DNA of 64,000 bases from Gordonia asplenii (GTDB lineage: Bacteria > Actinomycetota > Actinomycetes > Mycobacteriales > Mycobacteriaceae). The first letter of the stretch is position 1. The number at the start of each line of letters is the position of its first letter. Shown here one piece after another: positions 47,101-55,503 of the stretch. A program made the translations under genes and the position numbers. Under the pieces are notes generated by a model that saw only the letters and a program-made list of their open reading frames with translations, was not told the DNA's origin and did not search any database. The stretch is taken from assembly GCF_012933505.1 (NCBI RefSeq), contig NZ_JABBNB010000003.1, positions 62,001-126,000 on the forward strand. The letters are read 5' to 3'.

Positions 47101-47586
47101 CTCCTTGCGCTGACGGCGAATACGTCGCCGGCGCCAGCGGTAGCCGAGGCCGTCGTCATCGGGCGCGGCAAGCGGGGACAGCCCACGGCGTCGAGCACGT
47201 TTCGTCCACCGGCCGACGCACTCGACATCCTGACCATGCTCGTCGCCTTCCGCGACGCCGCGCTGCAACGGCCCATCTCGCTGCCGCTGTCCGCGGCGAA
47301 CGCATGCGCGCAGGAGTTCGACCGCAGCGGCAATCATACGAGTGCCATGCGCCGCGCGTCGTATGCCTTCCGCAACGCGTTCTCCGACTTCGACGACGAC
47401 TACCTCGGGCTCGTCTTCGACGATCGACCCAGTGCCGCAGTCGATTTCGAGAGAATCGTCGACGCTGTGCCGGCCGACCTCGACTCGCCCACCCCTTGGC
47501 TGCCGGGCAACTCGACGGCACCGATGTTCGTGCGGATCTCGTCGGCGATCTTCGGACCCCTGCTGCAGAACGAGGAGGCCCGATGA
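44200..47586 (+). CDS. recC: Exodeoxyribonuclease V subunit RecC
   Basis: 1128 aa. RecC features: FIVHRAERADTLADALAGEL at the start, PARGVERWLQQHLA, inactive helicase-like middle with VFGPTRIPQMM and DVLIMCPDVEVYAPLIRGAF, and HRAIILLGMDDGAFPR. Forms the RecBCD nuclease/helicase with the next two genes, processing DNA double-strand ends. Start could also be TTG 44191, closer to a CTAGGA. Overlaps recB by 4 nt (ATGA). Confidence 0.95.
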   Translation: MFIVHRAERADTLADALAGELATPLADPMQTEIVAVPARGVERWLQQHLATTLGALAGEGDGIAANIDFSSPTRIVADIVERLSKDPAAAENWRADRLVWPVLATLDDHLHDPRLAVIAHHIGHDESRGARLRRGRRLSTARTIANLFDGYAWQRPGMLRDWAAGHDTDGAGSGTDLPDSLAWQPWFWRLVRERVGVAHLAEELDTITAHLREHPDVVDLPDRLAVFGPTRIPQMMRDVLHALALHRRVNLYLPHPSDALWQAVATDGASSGPTHRGANGVVALNNPLLASLSRDVAELQRCLGDTDTVYHPSRAPRADTLLAQVQAALRTDVSASVDGATPDTSLEIHSCHGPERQVEVLRDRLLRLFADDETLQPRDVLIMCPDVEVYAPLIRGAFGQTGLGHPAFALRVRLADRGLRQTNDVLDAVAALLELAAGRARIGELLDFAARESVRARFGFTDDDLDALANWSERANIRWGIDNTQRNRFGLSGFPQGTAQTGLDRIVLGVVADESEDEWLSTALPLSGVDSTDTDLVGRFAEFVERLGELMATLSGPRSASEWAEVLVASIDLLTDTDYESEWQRAQAVGLLGDALALPAGIDPPDLELNDIRDLMSSLLAARPTRSNFRTGELTVCSMVPMRSVPHRAIILLGMDDGAFPRSQGVDGDDILAVVPLIGERDVRNEDRQVFLDAITAARDHLLVFYSGADPVSGTVIPPAVVVSELIDAANAVLDVAPGVGSPVVQRHSLHAFESRNFVGSAGSTPCSFDAALLPGARALAALTAGGVKGEPRVLLADARLPPNESADIELDDLVRFLANPLEGFVRQRLGGQIPETVDAHPDQLQVKLDPLDAWGIGDRFLAALLAGDDVGVAQQAELRRGTLPPFSFGAQEMRPIVERAQAVYYAAQGLRSGAADAIDVRVELPDGRRIYGTVGDIYPSGVGAKRLCTVTYSSLSSKHRLQTWIKLLALTANTSPAPAVAEAVVIGRGKRGQPTASSTFRPPADALDILTMLVAFRDAALQRPISLPLSAANACAQEFDRSGNHTSAMRRASYAFRNAFSDFDDDYLGLVFDDRPSAAVDFERIVDAVPADLDSPTPWLPGNSTAPMFVRISSAIFGPLLQNEEAR

Positions 47587-50500
47587 CCGGCTCCGCACCC
47601 ATTCCCTTCGACCTCGCCGGACCGCTGCCGACCGGCACCACCGTCCTCGAGGCGAGCGCGGGGACCGGCAAGACCTACGCGATCGTCAGTCTCGCCGTGC
47701 GCTACATCGCCGACGGGATACCGATCTCGCGACTGCTGATGGCCACCTTCTCCAACGCGGCGTCGGCCGAACTGCGCGACCGCACCCGCTCACGACTCCG
47801 CGAAGCCGTTGTGGCACTGGACGATCCAGCGGCAGCCGCAGCCGGCGACGACAAGCTCCATCGGCTGCTCGCGACCGGTTCGGCCGACGACATCGCGCTG
47901 CGCCGCGCGCGGATCGTCGTCGCATTGTCGGACTTCGACTCGGCCACCATGGCAACGACTCACACCTTCTGCAACCGGATGCTCGCGGCGCTCGGATTCC
48001 TCGGCGAACGTGAACAGCAGTTCCCGATCGTGGAGAATGTCGACGAGTTGGTCGCCGACGTCGCCCGGGATCTCTACATCCGCAAATTCGCCGGGGCGCC
48101 GGACGACTCGCTCGATTTCAAAGTCGCCGAGACCATCGCCAAGGACGCCGTGCGCAATCCGGTGGCGACCCTCGCCCCAACACCGGCCGACGGCAAGCCG
48201 ATCGCCGAATCGACGCGGTTGCGCATTCGCTTCGCCGAGGCCGTCCGCGCGACGACGGCGGAACGCAAGCGACTCGCCCGCGTCCGAACCTACGACGACC
48301 TGCAAGGCACGCTGCACCACATCGTCACCGACGAGCATGTGGGCGAGCAGGCGCGTAGGCGGATCAGAGAACAATTCGACGTCGTGCTGATCGACGAGTT
48401 CCAGGACACCGACCCGCAGCAGTGGGAGATCGTCGAACGGTGTTTTCACGACGTGCCCGACGCCGAGAGCGACGCGAGCGGACCGAGTTCAGCCAGCGTG
48501 ACCCTTATCCTCGTCGGCGACCCCAAGCAGTCCATCTACGCGTTTCGCGGCGCCGAGGTGCTCAGCTACCTCAACGCCGTCGAGATTGCCGGCAACCGGC
48601 AGATCCTCACCACCAATTTCCGTTCCGACGAGGATGTCGTGCACGGCGTCGGAACGCTTTTCGCCGATGCGACGCTGGGACACCCGATGATCGCGGTGCA
48701 TCCGGTGGACGCCCGACACAAAGGCAGCAGGTTGTCGGGTGCGCCGGCGGTGCGCGTGCGCGCATTCACTCGCCGTGATTTCACCCTGCACACCAAGGAC
48801 GGCTCCACGCCACTCGTGCCCGGGGTACGAGACAAGGTCATCGCCGACGTCGCCGCCGACATCGCGGCCCAACTCGCCGCCGGCATCACGCTCGACGTCG
48901 ACGGCGAGCAGCGACCGATCCAGCCGGGCGACATCGCAATCCTGTTGCGGTTCAACAAGACCATCGAACCGCTGCAACACGCGCTGACCGAGCTGGGGAT
49001 CGCGTCGGTGGTGCGGTCGGGGACGTCGATCTTCCAGACGTCGGCCGCACGGCACTGGTGGTACGTCCTGCAGGCGATGGAACAACCCGCCCGCGTCACA
49101 CGTGTCCGGATGGCCGCGCTGACTCCGATTCTCGGATTCGACGCCGCGTCGCTCGACGCGCAGGGCGACGCCGGGGTCGGCGAGCTGTCCGGGGAGTTGG
49201 CCCAATCGGCGCGGGTCTTCGCCGAGGGCGGTTTTGCGGCGATGTCGGCGCGGTTGATGCATCAGCGCCGGACCCATGAGCGGGTCCTGGCGTCGGAGAA
49301 CGGGGAGCGGCTGCTGACCGACCTGTTGCAGGTGTCGGCGTTATGCAATCGGCACGTGGCCGAAACATCCTGTGGCCTTTCGGGTTTGGTGGCCTGGTTG
49401 GGGGAGCATATCTCCGATGACTCGAAGTGGAGCCAGCACGCCGAGGCCACTCGTCGGTTGGACCGCGATACCCAGGCCGTGCAGATCATGACCATTCACG
49501 GCAGCAAGGGCCTGGAGTTCCCGATCGTCTACGTTCCGTTCGGCTGGGACGGCGCACGCCAGATGAAGCCGACGACGTTCGTCTACCACGAGGGCAGTGA
49601 GAAGCGCTTCCTCGACGTCGGCGGACAGTCCGCGGCAGGATTCGCCAAGCGGTGGGCAGCCAACACCGCGGAGAACGCGGGGGAGGACCTGCGGCTGCTG
49701 TACGTCGCGATGACCCGCGCGCGCTCGCAGCTCGTGCTGTGGTGGGCGCCGAGCACCACAACGCGCCCCGGACCATTGCACCGGCTGTTGTTCACGAATG
49801 CCGAGCGCACGGCGGCCGCACGGTCTGGGGTGGTGAGCCCCATCGCCGAGTCGGTGGAGATCCCCGACGACCGCCAGTGTGTGCAGACACTGCGCGACCT
49901 CGCCGCCCGCGACCCGATGATCACCATCGAGCAGGCGGGCAAGCACGGAGAACAGCCGCGGTGGAAGTCCGACGACGCGGGAAGCTCGGCGCCGACGCTG
50001 TCGGTGTCGGTCTTCGACCGGAGGATCGACCAGGACTGGCGGCGCACGTCGTACTCGGCCATCACGGCGGCGGCACACGCGGCACACGGTGCGGCCGTGG
50101 TGAATTCGGGCAGTGAGCCGGAGGAAGGTCAGATCGTTGACGAGCCGGTGCCGACGGCGGTCGACGGCGAGGACTACGTGTCGAGCGCGGGCGATCCCAC
50201 CGATCGTCGAGTGTTGTCGGACGGTGCGGGCGATCCCACCGATCGTCGAGTAGCCACGACGAGCCCCCGAGTCGGGGCGTATCGAGACGCCGCAACATCA
50301 TCGACCGACGCAACCACCGCGGTCCCCGCACAAACCCCGTCCCTCATGAACGGCCTCCCGTTCGGCGCCGCCTTCGGAACGCTCGTCCACGAGGTACTCG
50401 AGAACGTGGACACTTCGTCGTCGGACATGGATCGCCACGTGCGTGAGCAAGTGACCGAGGGCGCCCACCGTCGTGGATTCGTCGTCGACACCGCACAACT

Positions 50501-51125
50501 CACCAGCGCATTGATCGGCGTTTTGACCACGCCGCTCGGTCTGGGCGACGGCTCGGCAACTCTGTGGGATGTGTCCCCGCGCGACCGACTCAGCGAGATG
50601 GACTTCGAGATCCCGCTGTCGGACACCGGTGGAGGGTTCTCCCTCGGTCAGGTCGCCGACCTCCTCGACCGCCACCTCGCCGTCGACGATCCGCTGCGCA
50701 GCTTCGCCGACGTCGTGCGGACCGTCAACGACGACCGCTTTCACGGCTACTTGACCGGCAGCATCGACTCGGTGCTGCGGACGGACGTGGGGTACGTCGT
50801 CGTCGACTACAAGACGAACCGGCTCATGCCGGGTGATCTCGTCGTCGAGGATTTCACGCAGGAGACGATGGCGCAGGAGATGATTCGCGAGAACTATCCG
50901 CTGCAGGCGCTGTTGTATTCGGTTGCGCTGCATCGGTATCTGCGGTGGCGGCTGCCCGGTTACGATCCGGCGGTGCATCTCGGCCCGGTGCAGTATCACT
51001 TCGTACGCGGGATGGCCGGGCCGCAAACACCGTCGGGCTGCGGCGTTTTCGAGTGGAGGATCCCCTCGACGTTGGTAGTCGAATTGTCGGATCTGTTGGC
51101 GGGCAAGGTGAGTGCACATGTCTGA
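47583..51125 (+). CDS. recB: Exodeoxyribonuclease V subunit RecB
   Basis: 1180 aa. UvrD-like helicase: Walker A EASAGTGKT at 23-31, DEAD-type VLIDEFQDTDPQQW at about 267, QIMTIHGSKGLEFPIVYVP, LRLLYVAMTRARSQLVLWW. C-terminal nuclease: GTLVHEVLENVD at about 932 and VVVDYKTNRL at about 1073 (catalytic Asp and Lys). Between helicase and nuclease there is a low-complexity linker with two copies of a 13-residue unit AGDPTDRRVxxxx (nt 50187-50264), which looks repeat-derived. Overlaps recC and recD. Confidence 0.95.
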   Translation: MTGSAPIPFDLAGPLPTGTTVLEASAGTGKTYAIVSLAVRYIADGIPISRLLMATFSNAASAELRDRTRSRLREAVVALDDPAAAAAGDDKLHRLLATGSADDIALRRARIVVALSDFDSATMATTHTFCNRMLAALGFLGEREQQFPIVENVDELVADVARDLYIRKFAGAPDDSLDFKVAETIAKDAVRNPVATLAPTPADGKPIAESTRLRIRFAEAVRATTAERKRLARVRTYDDLQGTLHHIVTDEHVGEQARRRIREQFDVVLIDEFQDTDPQQWEIVERCFHDVPDAESDASGPSSASVTLILVGDPKQSIYAFRGAEVLSYLNAVEIAGNRQILTTNFRSDEDVVHGVGTLFADATLGHPMIAVHPVDARHKGSRLSGAPAVRVRAFTRRDFTLHTKDGSTPLVPGVRDKVIADVAADIAAQLAAGITLDVDGEQRPIQPGDIAILLRFNKTIEPLQHALTELGIASVVRSGTSIFQTSAARHWWYVLQAMEQPARVTRVRMAALTPILGFDAASLDAQGDAGVGELSGELAQSARVFAEGGFAAMSARLMHQRRTHERVLASENGERLLTDLLQVSALCNRHVAETSCGLSGLVAWLGEHISDDSKWSQHAEATRRLDRDTQAVQIMTIHGSKGLEFPIVYVPFGWDGARQMKPTTFVYHEGSEKRFLDVGGQSAAGFAKRWAANTAENAGEDLRLLYVAMTRARSQLVLWWAPSTTTRPGPLHRLLFTNAERTAAARSGVVSPIAESVEIPDDRQCVQTLRDLAARDPMITIEQAGKHGEQPRWKSDDAGSSAPTLSVSVFDRRIDQDWRRTSYSAITAAAHAAHGAAVVNSGSEPEEGQIVDEPVPTAVDGEDYVSSAGDPTDRRVLSDGAGDPTDRRVATTSPRVGAYRDAATSSTDATTAVPAQTPSLMNGLPFGAAFGTLVHEVLENVDTSSSDMDRHVREQVTEGAHRRGFVVDTAQLTSALIGVLTTPLGLGDGSATLWDVSPRDRLSEMDFEIPLSDTGGGFSLGQVADLLDRHLAVDDPLRSFADVVRTVNDDRFHGYLTGSIDSVLRTDVGYVVVDYKTNRLMPGDLVVEDFTQETMAQEMIRENYPLQALLYSVALHRYLRWRLPGYDPAVHLGPVQYHFVRGMAGPQTPSGCGVFEWRIPSTLVVELSDLLAGKVSAHV

Positions 51126-53193
51126 CCCTCAAGGCACCGTCGCCGGGAGCGGAGCGAGCGGGACGAAGGTTTCGGTCGCCGGGAGCGGAGCGAGCGGGAC
51201 GGGGGTTTCGGTCGCCGGGAGCGGAGCGAGCGGGACGGGGGTTTCGGTCGCCGGGAGCGGAGCGAGCGGGACGGGGGTTTCGGTCGCCGGGAGCGGAGCG
51301 AGCGGTGGGCAGCAGGTGCGCAGGGCGACCGGTGTGTTGAAGGAGTTCAACGACGCCGGCGTGCTGTCCGCGGCGGATGTGCATGTGGCGATGCGGGTGG
51401 CGGCGTTGTCGAAGGGCGACGTCGGCGATGAGGTGTTGCTGGCGTCGGCGCTCGCTGTTCGGGCGGTGCGCACCGGGTCGACGTGTTTGGAGCTTCGTCG
51501 GGTCGATGAACTCGCGGCCGACCACGCCGATGACGACTTGCGTTGGCCCACCGCCGAGGCCATGGTTGCGGCGTTGACGAGCAGCGCGCTGGTGGTCGGG
51601 GGCGATGCGGGGCCGTTGCGTCCGTTGGCGTTGGCGGAGTCGGAGGACGGCCCGCTGTTGTATTTGCAGAAGTATTTTCGGCAAGAGTCGACGATTCGCA
51701 AGATTCTCACCGATCGTGTGGCGACGAGGCCGACCGTCGATGTCGAGCGGCTGCGCGCAGCGATGCGCGAGGTGTTTCACGCCGTCGACCCGATGGCGCA
51801 GACGCAGAACGGCGAGCTGTTCTACAACCGGCAATTTTCGGCAGCGGTTCTGGCCGCGACGTCGTGGACGACGGTGCTTGCCGGCGGCCCGGGTACCGGC
51901 AAGACCTACACGGTTGCGCGCGTGCTCCATGTACTGGAGTTGCTCGGCGGCGAGTCGCTCCGCATCGGACTGTGCGCGCCGACCGGCCGGGCGGCGGCGC
52001 AGCTCCAATCGTCGGTCACCGACTATGGGCGACTGCCTGCGGGGACGTCGGCGGTCACCGTGCACCGGTTGCTCGGGTCGCGCCCGGATGGGACGTTCAG
52101 GCACGGGCCGTCGAATCGGCTGCCGTATGACGTGGTGGTGGTCGACGAGACATCGATGTTGCCGATGACGATGATGAGTCGGTTGATTGCGTCGTTGCGG
52201 TCGGACACGAGGCTGATCCTGGTGGGGGATCCGCACCAGTTGGCCTCGGTGGAGGCGGGCGCGGTGCTCGCCGACCTTGTCGCACGCGACGCGTCGGGGC
52301 CGTCGAACCCGATCTTCGATCAGGTGGCGCTGACCGGGCGCGGCGACTTTTCGGTCGAGGAACGACGAGTCCTGGCGGACGGCGTGATCACGTTAGCGCG
52401 CGGGCACCGATTCGGCGAGCAGATCGGAGACGTCGCCGACGCGGTGAATGCCGGCGATGCCGAGAAGGTGCTGGCGTACGCCGCGGATCCCGCATACGAC
52501 CGGATCACGATGGTCGATCCGGCCGATCTCGACGGCGTCCGCGACGACGTTCTCGCCTGGGCCAGAGAATTGCACGACACGGCAGCGGTGGGGGACGCGT
52601 CAGGCGCGTTGAATGCGCTCGACCGACACCGAGTTCTCTGTGCCCATCGAGATGGCGGCTCGGGCGTCGGCGGGTGGTCGAGGCGGATAGTCGAATGGAT
52701 CTCGACCGTCGACGGATATCAGCACGTGTCGTTGGAGACCGCGAATTGGTATGCGGGACAGCCACTCTTGGTGACGGCGAATGACCGCCAGAACGACATT
52801 TACAACGGTGACAGCGGTGTTGTGGTGACGTCGGGTAACGGTGCAGGGGGGACGGGTTCTGGGGGCAGGGGTACTACCGCGGTATTCCGGCGTGGGAAGA
52901 AGATCAAAGAACTGCACCCCAGCCAATTGGGTGACGCGATGCCGGTGTACGCCATGACGATTCACCGATCGCAGGGCAGCCAGTTCGACGTCGTGACCGT
53001 GGTGCTGCCGCCGGAGCGGTCGGAGCTGCTGACCAGGGAGTTGCTCTACACCGCGTTGACGCGGGCGAAGGAGCGGGTGCGGATCGTCGGAACGCCGGAA
53101 TCATTGCGCGCGGCGGTGAGTCGTCGAGTGCAGCGAGCGAGCGGGTTGAGAGGCGAGGTGACGGCGATAGAAGTTCCCCCGCTCGCCGAGTAG
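51118..53193 (+). CDS. recD: Exodeoxyribonuclease V subunit RecD with repeat-encoded N-terminus
   Basis: 691 aa from ATG 51118 (AAGGTG 7 nt upstream; overlaps recB by 8 nt). Residues 8-63 are 4.6 copies of VAGSGASGTGVS encoded by a 36-bp tandem repeat. Then the RecD N-terminal domain and SF1 helicase: Walker A GGPGTGKTYTVAR at about 258, VVVVDETSMLPMTMM, ILVGDPHQLASVEAGAVLAD, TIHRSQGSQFDVV and YTALTRAKERV. The 5'-3' helicase of RecBCD. The stop TAG falls in an intergenic repeat that follows. Confidence 0.94.
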   Translation: MSDPQGTVAGSGASGTKVSVAGSGASGTGVSVAGSGASGTGVSVAGSGASGTGVSVAGSGASGGQQVRRATGVLKEFNDAGVLSAADVHVAMRVAALSKGDVGDEVLLASALAVRAVRTGSTCLELRRVDELAADHADDDLRWPTAEAMVAALTSSALVVGGDAGPLRPLALAESEDGPLLYLQKYFRQESTIRKILTDRVATRPTVDVERLRAAMREVFHAVDPMAQTQNGELFYNRQFSAAVLAATSWTTVLAGGPGTGKTYTVARVLHVLELLGGESLRIGLCAPTGRAAAQLQSSVTDYGRLPAGTSAVTVHRLLGSRPDGTFRHGPSNRLPYDVVVVDETSMLPMTMMSRLIASLRSDTRLILVGDPHQLASVEAGAVLADLVARDASGPSNPIFDQVALTGRGDFSVEERRVLADGVITLARGHRFGEQIGDVADAVNAGDAEKVLAYAADPAYDRITMVDPADLDGVRDDVLAWARELHDTAAVGDASGALNALDRHRVLCAHRDGGSGVGGWSRRIVEWISTVDGYQHVSLETANWYAGQPLLVTANDRQNDIYNGDSGVVVTSGNGAGGTGSGGRGTTAVFRRGKKIKELHPSQLGDAMPVYAMTIHRSQGSQFDVVTVVLPPERSELLTRELLYTALTRAKERVRIVGTPESLRAAVSRRVQRASGLRGEVTAIEVPPLAE
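51139..51305 (+). repeat. 36-bp in-frame tandem repeat at the start of recD
   Basis: Units begin at 51139, 51175, 51211, 51247 and a truncated one at 51283. Units 2-4 are identical (GTCGCCGGGAGCGGAGCGAG core), unit 1 differs at two bases. GAGCGGAGCGAGCGG and GGTTTCG are also parts of the dispersed repeat family, so the array probably arose from such an element. Confidence 0.95.
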
Positions 53194-53240
53194 ATCAAGC
53201 GAGCTTGTGAGCTTGATCTTATCGAGGTGTCGCAAGCCGA
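53178..53240. repeat. GATCAAGC hairpin repeat at the end of recD
   Basis: CGCTCGCCGAGTAG is followed by GATCAAGC and GCTTGATC arms (53193-53218) and TTATCGAGGTGTCGCAA. A sister copy lies at 60380-60427 (GTCAAGC/GCTTGAC, CGTATCGAGGAGCCGCAA). Acts as probable terminator of recCBD and provides the recD stop codon. Confidence 0.8.
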
Positions 53241-53288
53241 ACTACCCAGCGCAACAACAGTTTCGGACCAATTCACCCGCCTCGCCAC

Positions 53289-54086
53289 TCACCAACGCGC
53301 CTCGACCGCCACAACCACCGGCGCCAAGTCCGGCCTCTTCGCCGTTCGACCGTCGCCGGTCGACTTCCCGCGTACCCGCCGCCAGATCCAGGGTCGGACA
53401 GTTTCCACCAGCCACGCGACGTCACCGGCTACGCCGCCTGCCTGGTGGTGCTCGGCGTGTGGCGCAGGATCCGCCCACGAGCGATCGGTGCCTTCGAGGC
53501 CGAGCGCCTCGGCTGCGGCCAACGCGAAGCGATGGTGGCCGGCCGACGAGCCGTGCAGTCGGTCGGGGCTCCACATGCGGAGGTCAGTCATCGACTCGGC
53601 CGAGTGAAGATCCACGAGTCGAAGGTCATAGCGGTTGGCGCACAACCGAATTCGAGCGTTGATCGCGTCTAGCCGAGGTGCGAACAACCTGGCCGCGATC
53701 GGGACGACCTTGCGGACGTCTGGGAACAGCGTCGTGACGACCGTAGCGCCGGATGCGGTCACACGCCGGTACATGTCCTCCATGATGTCGAGGGCGTCGG
53801 TCATATCGGCGTCGATTGCTGTCACGTCGTTCATGCCCACACAGATTCCGACGAGGTCAGGTCGCATCGCCAGGGCGGCGTCGAGCTGCTCGTCGCGGAT
53901 CTCGGAGGTGCGCCGGCCTCGGACTGCAAGGTTCGCATACAACAGGTCAGCATTGTCGACGGCGAGGCGTCGGGCAAGCCGATCGGCCCAGCCGACAACG
54001 CCGGTCTCGTCATCGCCGTCCCACAGTCCCTCAGTCTGTGAGTCGCCGATCGCCACGAATCGCGAGTAGATCGATCCCGTTGCCAT
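53289..54086 (-). CDS. SGNH/GDSL hydrolase family protein
   Basis: 265 aa from ATG 54086 (GGGAAG upstream). Block I FVAIGDSQTEGLWD with nucleophile Ser, block III-like GICVGMNDVT (the GxND of the oxyanion hole), block V SPDRLHGSSAGHHRFA (catalytic Asp and His). Esterase or lipase of small substrates; no signal peptide is visible. Confidence 0.9.
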   Translation of the reverse strand: MATGSIYSRFVAIGDSQTEGLWDGDDETGVVGWADRLARRLAVDNADLLYANLAVRGRRTSEIRDEQLDAALAMRPDLVGICVGMNDVTAIDADMTDALDIMEDMYRRVTASGATVVTTLFPDVRKVVPIAARLFAPRLDAINARIRLCANRYDLRLVDLHSAESMTDLRMWSPDRLHGSSAGHHRFALAAAEALGLEGTDRSWADPAPHAEHHQAGGVAGDVAWLVETVRPWIWRRVRGKSTGDGRTAKRPDLAPVVVAVEARW

Positions 54087-54280
54087 CGCTTCCCTTTCCG
54101 TTTCACTCGGCACCCGACCCACGCTACCGACTCACAGCGGCTCTACCGCGTGGTGTCATCCGTCGTCGGGTCGTCGCAAGGGATCGATTCCCAGCTTGTG
54201 TCATCGGTCGAATCCAAACGATTCGATGTGACTGAAGTGGCCTGTGGTGCGGCGTCTGACGATCTATGCCTCATCGCACC

Positions 54281-55282
54281 TCACGATTGTCGCCTCAACG
54301 TCCGTATCGCGAGCGACGCCAACGTCTCCGCGGTCGCCGGTTGCCCGGCTGTCACCGGCCAACCGTGCACCATGTCACGCCAATGTGCGGGGATTGCCGA
54401 TGCGCCCCATCGCGCACCGAGTAGGCCGCCGGCGATCGCCGCGACGGTGTCGGTGTCATTGCCGATGCGTATCGCGACGTGCAACGTGTCATGAAAGTGG
54501 CGTGAGGGATCGTCGGCGGGCACGGGGGTCTGACTGATCGCGGCTGCTGCAGCCTGGAGCGCGGTGACCGTGAATCCGTTGGGATTGAACGCGTTTGGAT
54601 CCGACGTCGATGCGGCGTCGAGTCGGGCGGCCCAATCGGCTCTACGCTCCTGCGCCACCAGGTCGAGTCCCGCGCGAACGTCGATTCGCCCGTCGAGGAT
54701 GGCGATGCGGATCGCCTCGCTCCACAGGACGCACGAGTCGACGGCGAGCGGATCGGCGTGGGTGAGTCGCGCGATGTCATATGCCGCGGTGGCGGTGGCC
54801 TCGCGGTCGTTGAGATTCGAGAGTCCGACGGGCGCGGTGCGCATCAGCGCGCCGTTGCCAGCGGAACGTGGATTGTCGGCGGCATACGCCAGCGCCGATG
54901 TCGTCATTGCTTCGGCGAGATCGGCACCACCGTCTGCCCGCGTCGACTTCGTCGAGGAGAGTACCGCCCGCGTTTGAATCCCGATGTCCGGCGGGCCGCC
55001 TTCGTACCACTTCAGGAAGTTGCTCGCGGCGGCTTCTACGCCCTCGGTCGACGTCAGAGAGGAGTCGGCCCCGGCGAGTGCGATGGCAACAGCCATCGAA
55101 GTGTCGTCACTCCACTGGCCGGGCGCGAAGTCGCCGAGCCCACCGCCGAGCATCTGCGCATGCTCGCCGGGCAGCAGTCGTGGGCGCGACTCGAACTCAT
55201 AAGGAATACCAAGAGCATCGCCCACGGCGGTGCCGATCAGCGCGCCGACGGCGCGGTCGAGCTGAGCGTCGGTGAACGACAT
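54281..55282 (-). CDS. ADP-ribosylglycohydrolase family protein
   Basis: 333 aa from ATG 55282 (GAGGAGG upstream). DraG/ADPRH fold: AVGALIGTAVGDALGIPYEF, metal-binding QWSDDTSMAVAIA and C-terminal RIGNDTDTVAAIAGGLLGA, GNGALMRTAPV. Both Asp clusters for the two Mg2+ are intact, so it should remove ADP-ribose from a protein, nucleic acid or small molecule. Divergent from the DUF726-like gene. It is 2.6 kb from the NrtR-like module, whose regulator family senses ADP-ribose. Confidence 0.92.
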   Translation of the reverse strand: MSFTDAQLDRAVGALIGTAVGDALGIPYEFESRPRLLPGEHAQMLGGGLGDFAPGQWSDDTSMAVAIALAGADSSLTSTEGVEAAASNFLKWYEGGPPDIGIQTRAVLSSTKSTRADGGADLAEAMTTSALAYAADNPRSAGNGALMRTAPVGLSNLNDREATATAAYDIARLTHADPLAVDSCVLWSEAIRIAILDGRIDVRAGLDLVAQERRADWAARLDAASTSDPNAFNPNGFTVTALQAAAAAISQTPVPADDPSRHFHDTLHVAIRIGNDTDTVAAIAGGLLGARWGASAIPAHWRDMVHGWPVTAGQPATAETLASLAIRTLRRQS

Positions 55283-55365
55283 GGGACCTCCTCGGTTGAA
55301 CTGATGATGCGATGGTGGCACGGGGGTACGACATCCGGGCGCGAGGAGAGTCGACGCACCAATGA

Positions 55366-55377
55366 ACAACTAGTTGT
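55366..55377. promoter_or_regulatory. 12-nt perfect palindrome in the divergent promoter region
   Basis: ACAACTAGTTGT lies between the ADP-ribosylglycohydrolase and DUF726-like genes (84 nt and 127 nt from their starts). AT-rich relative to surroundings; possible operator controlling both. Confidence 0.35.
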
Positions 55378-55503
55378 CATACGATGTCGCTATTGTCTGC
55401 GTTGCTTGATGAGTTTCACTGGTGGCCGCCCGGCGGGCACGGTGAGTCCGCTCGCAAAGTGCGTTGCGCAACTAACTATCTCATCGGGTGGATTGGAGTC
55501 ACC

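Noticed and set aside
51139..51305. CRISPR or non-coding repeat inside recD
   Set aside because: Period of 36 keeps frame, no spacers, and it is continuous with the RecD reading frame.
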